A stretch of 7,593 nucleotides of DNA. It comes from an uncultured Intestinimonas sp. Lineage in GTDB: Bacteria > Bacillota_A > Clostridia > Oscillospirales > Oscillospiraceae. The notes beneath the pieces are model-generated. The model saw nothing but the letters and a program-made list of their open reading frames with translations, made no database searches and was not told where the DNA came from. Below are positions 1 through 4,912 of this stretch, piece after piece. The translations under genes and the position numbers were made by a program. The stretch spans positions 1-7,593 of the forward strand of contig CAUBHZ010000076.1 in assembly GCA_958435885.1 (NCBI GenBank), written 5' to 3'. Every line of letters starts with the position of its first letter. The first letter of the stretch is position 1.

Positions 1-495
1 GTCGGGGATGTCGCTGTTGGGGTTGCCCAGGGTCTCGATGTAGATGGCCTTGGTGTTGGGGCGGATGGCCGCCTCCACGGCGGCCAGGTCGTGGATGTCC
101 ACAAAGCTGGCAGTGATGCCGTAGAGGGGCAGGGTGTGGGCCAGCAGGTTGCCGGTGCCGCCGTAGATGGTCTTCTGGGCCACGATGTGCTCTCCCTGGC
201 GGGCCAGGGCCTGGATGGCGTAGGTGATGGCGGCGGCGCCGGAGGCCACGGCCAGACCGGCCACGCCCCCCTCCAGGGCGGCGATGCGCCGCTCAAAGAC
301 GTCCTGGGTGGAGTTGGTGAGGCGGCCGTAGATGTTGCCCCCCTCGGCCAGGCTGAAGCGGTCGGCGGCGTGCTGGCTGCTGGGGAAGACGTAGGAGGTG
401 GTGGCGTAGATGGGGACGGCCCGGGCGTCGGAGGCGGGGTCGGGCGCCTCCTGGCCCACGTGGAGCTGGAGGGTTTCAAACTTGTACTCAGACAT
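1..495 (-). CDS. metY: O-acetylhomoserine sulfhydrylase (O-acetylhomoserine aminocarboxypropyltransferase), N-terminal part
   Basis: This is a PLP-dependent enzyme of the Cys/Met metabolism family. It would make homocysteine from O-acetylhomoserine and sulfide in the cytoplasm, the direct sulfhydrylation route to methionine. The 165 visible residues begin MSEYKFETLQLHVGQEAPD. They carry the YGRLTNST segment (residues 56-63; Tyr and Arg of this YxR motif bind PLP phosphate from the neighbouring subunit), SGAAA (85-89), YGGT (111-114; the Tyr stacks on the PLP ring) and the IETLGNPN segment (153-160). The PLP lysine lies beyond the window edge, so the gene is cut at its 3' end by the window and is not shown to be broken. 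The start is fixed by a GAAAGG ribosome binding site (505-510) and by similarity starting at residue 1. It follows a short leader ORF on the same strand. Cystathionine gamma-lyase relatives are the main alternative, but the N-terminus and the TIYGGT/LPLYGI segments fit the sulfhydrylase branch best. Confidence 0.88.
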   Translation of the reverse strand, partial: MSEYKFETLQLHVGQEAPDPASDARAVPIYATTSYVFPSSQHAADRFSLAEGGNIYGRLTNSTQDVFERRIAALEGGVAGLAVASGAAAITYAIQALARQGEHIVAQKTIYGGTGNLLAHTLPLYGITASFVDIHDLAAVEAAIRPNTKAIYIETLGNPNSDIPD

Positions 496-509
496 GGCGA
501 TGTTCCTTT

Positions 510-548
510 CTGTTCCGTATTGGATGGCGGTCACGATTGTGGGAACAG
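510..548 (-). promoter_or_regulatory. Inverted repeat between leader ORF and metY ribosome binding site
   Basis: On the minus-strand transcript CTGTTCC (548-542, within leader codons 21-22) is perfectly complementary to GGAACAG (516-510), with a 25-base loop that contains the leader stop codon. The 3' arm abuts the metY ribosome binding site (510-505). If formed, the 7 bp stem could hinder metY initiation; a ribosome paused near the leader's Cys19 codon (554-552) would cover the 5' arm. Two smaller hairpins precede it, with arms at 578-582/567-571 and 560-564/549-553. Seven base pairs with a long loop is a weak structure, so its role is uncertain. Confidence 0.4.
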
Positions 549-608
549 CGGGCACATTCGCCCGAAGCGGAAGTTGCTCCGCAGAAATCGGATGAGGCGG
601 TCCTGCAT
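531..608 (-). CDS. 25-residue leader ORF upstream of metY
   Basis: A short ORF lies between the metY promoter and metY. It starts with ATG at 608 behind a strong AAAGGAG ribosome binding site and stops with TGA at 531-533, 35 bases before the metY start. The product begins MQDRLIRFLRSNFRF and ends GRMCPLFPQS; it is basic in its first two thirds and has a single cysteine (residue 19). I do not recognise it as a named family. The ribosome binding site, the position inside the 5' leader and the hairpin that starts within its last codons suggest a leader peptide that controls metY translation, perhaps sensing cysteine, but this is inference. The chance of a meaningless ATG behind so good a site is real but modest. 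Confidence 0.6.
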   Translation of the reverse strand: MQDRLIRFLRSNFRFGRMCPLFPQS

Positions 609-625
609 GGCGGGCTCCTTTAACC

Positions 626-638
626 TACTGAAACAGTA
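626..638. promoter_or_regulatory. Dyad TACTG-AAA-CAGTA at the metY transcription start
   Basis: A perfect 5+5 inverted repeat with a three-base centre lies just downstream of the metY -10 box, at or just after the expected first transcribed base. Position and shape fit a repressor operator. TACT..AGTA dyads are bound by Rrf2-family regulators, which include the cysteine regulator CymR, but the regulator here is an inference. Confidence 0.45.
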
Positions 639-647
639 TGATTTAGG

Positions 648-676
648 ATGATACCACGATTTTCCGCCCGGGTCAA
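648..676 (-). promoter_or_regulatory. Sigma-A type promoter for the leader ORF and metY
   Basis: Reading the minus strand, TTGACC (676-671) and TATCAT (653-648) each match five of six consensus bases and are 17 bp apart. Transcription would begin near 641, about 33 bases before the leader ORF start. Confidence 0.75.
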
Positions 677-681
677 GGGTG

Positions 682-695
682 TGAAAAAATTTTCA
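682..695. promoter_or_regulatory. Dyad TGAAAA-AA-TTTTCA between divergent promoters
   Basis: A perfect 6+6 inverted repeat sits in the 27 bp between the -35 box of metY (671-676, minus) and the -35 box of the T-box operon (704-709, plus). It could be a shared operator, or simply an A/T tract acting as an upstream promoter element for either promoter. Confidence 0.3.
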
Positions 696-703
696 TCCGG
701 GGC

Positions 704-732
704 TTGACAGGGCCGGGAGGCGTGCGTATAAT
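704..732 (+). promoter_or_regulatory. Full-consensus sigma-A promoter of the T-box operon
   Basis: TTGACA (704-709) and TATAAT (727-732) are both exact consensus hexamers with the ideal 17 bp spacer. The start of transcription should lie near 739. This is a strong, probably constitutive promoter, which fits control being exerted afterwards by the T-box leader. Confidence 0.93.
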
Positions 733-738
733 CATTCA

Positions 739-999
739 ATAAACCGATGACGCAGGAAAAAGTCAGGTCGGTTCCGTCACAGCGAGGGAAGGGCGGTGCA
801 AGCTTCCCACGGAGCTCTGAGTAATATGGCCTGCGGAGGGCGGCTCGAAACGGGCCGACGGCTGGACGCCGTTAAAGGTCGGGGATATGTTGGTATCCCG
901 CTGAGGGACCCTTCACAGGGGTCCGAATCAAGGTGGCACCGCGAAATGGTTCATTTCGCCCTTGACTGAGTGTATCCACTCGGTCAAGGGCGTTTTTTT
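739..999 (+). ncRNA. T-box riboswitch leader, probably tRNA-Trp responsive
   Basis: The conserved T-box sequence lies at 930-943 (AAGGTGGCACCGCG). Stem I starts near GATGA (746-750). Its lower helix pairs CGCAGG (751-756) with CCTGCG (830-835), and its tip pairs GGGAAG (786-791) with CTTCCC (803-808) around a GGCGGTGCAAG loop. Further hairpins are 882-887/894-899 and 906-911/919-924. In the antiterminator, TCAAGG (928-933) pairs with CCTTGA (960-965) and GCGAAATG (941-948) with CATTTCGC (952-959), leaving the expected seven-base bulge UGGCACC (934-940). It shares bases 957-965 with the terminator, so the two exclude each other. Bulge base C937 calls for a tRNA with discriminator G. UGG (827-829), next to the lower helix, gives tryptophan, which agrees with the TrpXYZ-type genes downstream; AAU (823-825, asparagine, also discriminator G) is the alternative. 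Uncharged tRNA would switch the operon on. Confidence 0.93.
957..999 (+). terminator. T-box regulated intrinsic terminator
   Basis: A 16 bp stem (957-972 with 977-992, one G-U pair) closes a TATC loop and is followed by seven T residues (993-999). Its 5' arm overlaps the antiterminator, which is the usual T-box switch geometry. Confidence 0.95.
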
Positions 1000-1023
1000 A
1001 TGTTCTGACAGGAGGAAACAGTC

Positions 1024-1944
1024 ATGGAAACGCGTAAAATTGTGATTCTGGGGGCGGGCCATGTGGGCAGTCACTGTGCCTACGCCCTGGCGGCCGGTGG
1101 CGTGTGCGGGGACATCGTGCTGGTGGACGTGATCCCTGAAAAGGCCTACGCCCAGGCCATGGACGTCTCCGACAGCGTGAGTCTGATGGAGCGGCCCGTC
1201 CGGGTGCGCAGCGGCGGCTACGAGGAGTGCGGCGACGCCGACCTGGTGGTGGTGGCCATCGGGGAACCCCGGAAGCCCGGCCAGACCCGGCTGGACCTGC
1301 TGGGCCGGTCGGTGGAGCAGCTCAAGGAGCTGGCCGAAGTGCTCCGGCCTTTGCACATCACCTGCCCGGTGGTCACCGTCACCAACCCGGCGGACATCGT
1401 GGCCGACTACCTCCGCAAGGCCCTGGGTATGGACCGGCGGCAGTGCTTCGGCACCGGCACCCTGCTGGACTCCGCCCGCCTGGTGCGGTGCATCAGCCAG
1501 GCGGCGGGAGTGGACCGCCGGAGCGTGTGCGCCTTCTCCATGGGGGAGCACGGCGACTCCTCCATGGTCCCCTTCTCCGCCGTCACCGTGGGGGGCGTGC
1601 CCTTTGATAAGCTGGGCCTCTCCAAGGAGGACATCCTCACCCGGACCCGCCAGGCGGGCATGGAGATCATCGAGGGGAAGGGTTCCACCGAGTTCGGCAT
1701 CGGCCGCTGCGTGGCCGAGCTGGCCGCCTGCATCCTGCGGGATGAGAAGCGGGTCCTGCCCGTCTCCGTCCTCCTGGAGGGGGAGTACGGCCAGGAGGGC
1801 GTCCACTGCGGCATCCCCTGCCGCATCGGAAAAGATGGCATCGAGGATATCATCACCCTGGACCTGACCGAGGAGGAGCAGCGGATGCTGGACGCCTCCT
1901 GCCAGGTGATCCGGAAGCACATCGAACTGGCGGCGTCCCTGTGA
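1024..1944 (+). CDS. L-lactate/malate dehydrogenase family 2-hydroxyacid dehydrogenase
   Basis: A 306-residue NAD-dependent enzyme of the LDH/MDH superfamily, interconverting an L-2-hydroxy acid and its 2-oxo acid in the cytoplasm. The nucleotide-binding motif is GAGHVG (residues 10-15), and Asp35 after the second strand predicts NAD rather than NADP. Active-site residues are in place: Arg89, Asn121 in TNPAD, Asp149 and Arg152 in LLDSAR, and the proton-transfer His176 in GEHGDS. The specificity loop reads EPRKPGQTRLDLL: the residue equivalent to LDH Gln102 is Arg83, as in malate dehydrogenases, while the following TRLDL is LDH-like. The family is certain, the substrate is not. The start has an AGGAGG site (1010-1015), and the gene is the first one behind the T-box terminator. 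Thirty bases separate it from the binding-protein gene, so the two are almost surely one transcript. Context suggests a 2-oxo acid derived from the transported amino acid; malate or pyruvate remain possible. Confidence 0.9.
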   Translation: METRKIVILGAGHVGSHCAYALAAGGVCGDIVLVDVIPEKAYAQAMDVSDSVSLMERPVRVRSGGYEECGDADLVVVAIGEPRKPGQTRLDLLGRSVEQLKELAEVLRPLHITCPVVTVTNPADIVADYLRKALGMDRRQCFGTGTLLDSARLVRCISQAAGVDRRSVCAFSMGEHGDSSMVPFSAVTVGGVPFDKLGLSKEDILTRTRQAGMEIIEGKGSTEFGIGRCVAELAACILRDEKRVLPVSVLLEGEYGQEGVHCGIPCRIGKDGIEDIITLDLTEEEQRMLDASCQVIRKHIELAASL

Positions 1945-1974
1945 CGGCTCCGCCCGAGAAAAGGAGGAAATCTG

Positions 1975-2997
1975 ATGAAAAAGCAGCTCTTCGCCCTGTG
2001 CGCCGCCCTGACCCTGACCCTCACCGGCTGCGGTGCCGGTACCGCCAGCTCCACCCCCGCCGCCGACGCCTCCGCCCCCGCCGGAGGGGAGACCTACCGG
2101 GTGGCCATCGTCCAGCCCATGAGCCACACCTCCCTGGACCAGATCCGGGACACCATCGTGGCCAGGCTGGACGCCTCCGGCAAGGACATCCAGGTGACCC
2201 TGGAAAACGCCAACAACGACACCACCGCCCTGAACACCATCCTGAACAACTGCAAGGCGGAGGGGGTGGACCTGGTGATCCCCATCGCCACCTCCACCGC
2301 CCAGTCGGCCAAGACGGTCTTTGAGGGGGAGGATACCCCCATCGTCTTTGCCGCCGTCTCCGACCCCACCGCCGCCGGCCTCACCGGGGAGGACTGCGGG
2401 AACATCACCGGCGTGTCCAACAACATCCCCGCCGACCAGATCGTCCAGCTCATCTTCCACTTCCAGCCCGACTGCCAAAAAATCGGCTTCCTCTACACCT
2501 CCAGCGAGGCCAACTCCGTGTCCACCATCGCCGCCGCCAAGGCCTACTGCGACCAGGAGGGCATCGCCTATGAGGAGGCCACCATCGCCAACCTCTCCGA
2601 GCTCCAGACCGCCGCCCAGACCCTCCTCTCCAAGGGGGTGGACGCCCTCTACACCGGCAACGACAACGCCATCGCCTCGGCCATGGCCACCTACACCGAC
2701 GTGGCCTACGCCGCCGGGGTGCCCGTCTACTGCGGCGCGGACTCCATGGTGGCCGACGGGGGCTTTGCCACCATCGGCGTCAACTACGTCCAGCTGGGGG
2801 AGCAGGTGGCCGACCTGGCCCTGGAGATCCTGGACGGCGCCGACCCCGCCCAGCTGCCCTACGAGACCCTCAGCGACTACGCCAAGTACGTGAACCTCCA
2901 GGCGGTGGAGCGCTTCGGTGGCAGCTTTGACCCGTCGGTCTACGAGGGCTACGAGGTGCTGGTGGAGGCCGACGGCACCAGCCACTTCGGCCAGTAA
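1975..2997 (+). CDS. trpX: ABC importer substrate-binding lipoprotein, TrpX type
   Basis: A 340-residue extracellular solute-binding protein of the ABC_sub_bind family (the COG2984 type). A lipoprotein signal peptide ends in the lipobox LTGC, so Cys19 would be lipidated and anchor the protein to the outer face of the membrane. A Ser/Thr/Ala/Pro-rich linker (20-40) leads to the two-lobed domain, beginning YRVAIVQPMSHTSLDQI (41-57); IVFAAVSDPTAAGL (123-136) is typical of the family. The ribosome binding site is AAAGGAGG (1960-1966 region). It is followed by its permease and ATPase. In other Firmicutes this transporter type has been proposed to carry tryptophan and is often preceded by T-box leaders. 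The family's ligands are not readable from sequence, so tryptophan rests on the T-box and family precedent; another aromatic amino acid is possible. Confidence 0.87.
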   Translation: MKKQLFALCAALTLTLTGCGAGTASSTPAADASAPAGGETYRVAIVQPMSHTSLDQIRDTIVARLDASGKDIQVTLENANNDTTALNTILNNCKAEGVDLVIPIATSTAQSAKTVFEGEDTPIVFAAVSDPTAAGLTGEDCGNITGVSNNIPADQIVQLIFHFQPDCQKIGFLYTSSEANSVSTIAAAKAYCDQEGIAYEEATIANLSELQTAAQTLLSKGVDALYTGNDNAIASAMATYTDVAYAAGVPVYCGADSMVADGGFATIGVNYVQLGEQVADLALEILDGADPAQLPYETLSDYAKYVNLQAVERFGGSFDPSVYEGYEVLVEADGTSHFGQ

Positions 2998-3033
2998 GGC
3001 CGCCAAAAGCCCATACATCTGGGGGGAGAAGCC

Positions 3034-3984
3034 ATGGTCTTTTACAATCTGCTCATCTCGGCCCTGAGCCAGGGGATGCTGTACGCCCCCATGGCCCTGG
3101 GCGTGTTCATCACCTTCCGCATCCTGAAGACCCCGGACCTCACGGTGGACGGCAGCTTCGTCTTCGGCATGACCGCCTGCGCCGCCGTCACCATCGCCGG
3201 CCACCCGGTGCTGGCCCTCTTCGCCGGGGCGGCGGCGGGGGCCCTGGCGGGGCTGTGCACCGCCCTGCTCCAGACCAGGCTGCGCATCGAGCCCATTCTG
3301 GCCGGCATCCTGGTGGCGGCGGGGCTGTACACCGTCAACTACGCCGTGCTGGGGGGCCAGTCCAACCTGTACCTCCAGTACCAGACGGTGAACGCCGCCG
3401 GGGCTCCGGTGAACGAGTCCAGCCCCACCATCTATAAGAACTTCGCCGCCCTCTTCGCCGGGACGGACAGCCCCCTGCTGGGCGCCGACGCCCAGGTGCT
3501 CCTCCTGACCCTGGTCATCGTGGCGGTGCTCACGGTGGGGCTGAGCGTCTTCTTCTTCACCCGGCCGGGCATGGCCATCCGGGCCACCGGCGACAACGAG
3601 GAGATGGTGCGCTCCTCCTCCATCAACGCCGACCTCACCCGCACCGCCGGGGTGATGCTGGCCAACGCCCTGGTGGCCCTCTCCGGCGCCCTGCTGTGCC
3701 AGCAGCAGCGGTACGCCGACCTCAACTGCGGCAGCAGCATGCTGGTCATGGGCCTGGCGGCGGTCATCATCGGCCGGGCCCTCTTCGGCGACCGGGGCAT
3801 CGTGGGGGGCCTGCTGTCGGCGGCGGCGGGGTCCCTCCTCTACCGGGTCATCGTCCAGGCGGCCTATAAGATCGAGATGCCCAGCTACGCCGTCAAGCTC
3901 CTCTCCACCCTCATCGTGGTGTGCGCCCTGGCCCTCCCCCTGCTGAAGCGGCGGGCCGCCGGGCAGAAAGGCGGTGCGGTATGA
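3034..3984 (+). CDS. trpY: ABC importer permease, TrpY type
   Basis: A 316-residue integral membrane protein of the branched-chain-type permease family (COG4120 type). Hydrophobic segments are visible at roughly residues 5-28, 43-57, 58-80, 88-106, 153-175, 206-222, 235-250, 255-272 and 288-304. The family motif PDLTVDGSF is at 34-42, and the cytoplasmic coupling loop that meets the ATPase is around GDNEEMVRSSSIN (186-198). Probably it forms a homodimeric channel, as only one permease gene is present. The GGGGGAG site before ATG 3034 supports the start. The gap to trpX is 36 bases, and the stop codon overlaps the start of the ATPase gene (ATGA), so translation of the two is probably coupled. 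Confidence 0.9.
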   Translation: MVFYNLLISALSQGMLYAPMALGVFITFRILKTPDLTVDGSFVFGMTACAAVTIAGHPVLALFAGAAAGALAGLCTALLQTRLRIEPILAGILVAAGLYTVNYAVLGGQSNLYLQYQTVNAAGAPVNESSPTIYKNFAALFAGTDSPLLGADAQVLLLTLVIVAVLTVGLSVFFFTRPGMAIRATGDNEEMVRSSSINADLTRTAGVMLANALVALSGALLCQQQRYADLNCGSSMLVMGLAAVIIGRALFGDRGIVGGLLSAAAGSLLYRVIVQAAYKIEMPSYAVKLLSTLIVVCALALPLLKRRAAGQKGGAV

Positions 3985-4769
3985 GCAGCAGTCCCCTCTC
4001 CATCCGGGGCCTCACCAAGCGCTTTGAGGCGGGTACCGTCAACGAAAAGCTGGCCCTGGACCACCTGGACCTGGAGGTCCCCGCCGGGCAGTTCGTCACC
4101 GTGCTGGGCTCCAACGGCTCGGGCAAGTCCACCCTCTTCAACCTCATCCTGGGCAAGCTCCTCCCCGACGAGGGCCGCATCCTCCTGGGGGAGGAGGACA
4201 TCACCCGCCAGAAGGACTACAGGCGGGCCCTCAACATGAGCTGTCTCTACCAGAACCCCCTCCGGGGCACCGCCCCCAACATGACCCTGGAGGAGAACCT
4301 GGCCCTGGCCTACACCCGGAAGGCCTCCCGGTCCTTCTTCGCCGTCAACCGGAAGGACAGCGCCTACTTCCGGGACCTCCTCTCCCGGCTGGACATGGGC
4401 CTGGAGGACCGCATGAAGACCAAGATGGGCCTCCTCTCCGGCGGCCAGCGCCAGGCGGCCTCCCTGCTCATGGCCACGGTGGCCCAGCCCAGGCTCCTGC
4501 TGCTGGACGAGCACACCGCCGCCCTGGACCCGGGGGCGGCGGAGAAGGTGATGGCGGTGACGGAGCAGATCGTCACCCGGGACAAGATCACCACCCTCAT
4601 GATCACCCACGACATGGACTACGCCCTCTCCGTGGGGGAGCGGACCATCATGCTGGACAACGGCCATCTGGTACTGGACCTCTCCGGGGACGAGCGGGCG
4701 GCCATGACCCCCGGCAAGCTGGCCGAACAATTCTATATCCGGGCGCGGCAGCGCCGTCCCGCCGGCTGA
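3981..4769 (+). CDS. trpZ: ABC importer ATP-binding protein, TrpZ type
   Basis: A 262-residue ATPase that would power the importer from the cytoplasmic side. Walker A GSNGSGKST is at residues 43-51, Q-loop Gln91 in YQNP, signature LSGGQ at 152-156, Walker B LLLLDE at 172-177 with catalytic Glu177, D-loop Asp183 and H-loop His210 in ITHD. It is close to the COG1101 group found with this binding protein and permease type. The start is placed at 3981, in the ATGA overlap with the permease stop, with AAAGGCGG as ribosome binding site. An in-frame ATG at 3921 would add 20 residues made from permease codons and lacks family similarity. All catalytic motifs are intact. Confidence 0.92.
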   Translation: MSSSPLSIRGLTKRFEAGTVNEKLALDHLDLEVPAGQFVTVLGSNGSGKSTLFNLILGKLLPDEGRILLGEEDITRQKDYRRALNMSCLYQNPLRGTAPNMTLEENLALAYTRKASRSFFAVNRKDSAYFRDLLSRLDMGLEDRMKTKMGLLSGGQRQAASLLMATVAQPRLLLLDEHTAALDPGAAEKVMAVTEQIVTRDKITTLMITHDMDYALSVGERTIMLDNGHLVLDLSGDERAAMTPGKLAEQFYIRARQRRPAG

Positions 4770-4787
4770 GGGCGGGCGGACCCGCCC
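4770..4787 (+). other. GC-rich hairpin just after the trpZ stop
   Basis: A perfect 7 bp stem, GGGCGGG with CCCGCCC, closes a CGGA tetraloop directly after the stop codon. There is no T run right after it; the nearest is TCTTTTT at 4801-4807. It may protect the 3' end of the operon message or act as a weak terminator, but it is not a standard one. Confidence 0.45.
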
Positions 4788-4805
4788 ACCTCACGCGCCG
4801 TCTTT

Positions 4806-4896
4806 TTCCGTCCCCGCGGTCACAAACGGGGAGGAGCGGAATAGACTGGTCTGCGGAAGCAAAGGGGCTCCCCGTTCGGGGAGCCCCTCATTTTTT
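4806..4896 (+). promoter_or_regulatory. Candidate attenuator leader of asnB
   Basis: Three segments can pair in competing ways. CCCCG (4812-4816) pairs with CGGGG (4827-4831), extended by TTCCG (4806-4810) with CGGAA (4837-4841). AACGGGGAG (4825-4833) is a perfect 9-base complement of CTCCCCGTT (4868-4876), which is most of the 5' arm and loop of the terminator at 4864-4896. The first hairpin would free the terminator, and the second pairing would block it. No ATG, GTG or TTG occurs between 4770 and 4890, so a leader peptide is not the likely sensor. No good promoter is visible here either. The pairing is seen; the switching is inferred. Confidence 0.45.
4864..4896 (+). terminator. Strong intrinsic terminator 16 bases before asnB
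   Basis: A perfect 10 bp stem, GGGGCTCCCC (4864-4873) with GGGGAGCCCC (4878-4887), has a four-base loop and six T residues at 4891-4896. It ends the transporter transcript or, since no promoter fits between it and asnB, regulates read-through into asnB. Confidence 0.93.
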
Positions 4897-4912
4897 GTGG
4901 TGAGGTGTTGTT

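Noticed and set aside
91..651. Plus-strand open frame opposite metY and its leader
   Set aside because: The translation is Gly/Val-rich low complexity, while the minus strand encodes a well-matched PLP enzyme with promoter and ribosome binding site.
928..3204. A 758-codon open frame on the minus strand opposite the dehydrogenase and binding-protein genes
   Set aside because: It is a shadow of GC-rich genes: low-complexity Gly/Val/His/Asp-rich translation, no motifs, and it runs through the T-box leader and two genes with clear family motifs on the plus strand.
3921..3980. Upstream in-frame ATG for the ATPase gene
   Set aside because: The extra 20 codons lie wholly inside the permease gene and have no family similarity; the ATGA overlap start at 3981 has a better placed ribosome binding site.
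4841..4860. TGGTCTGCGG before asnB as a second T-box sequence
   Set aside because: It lacks the ACCGCG part of the T-box and has no matching stem I or antiterminator with a seven-base bulge.
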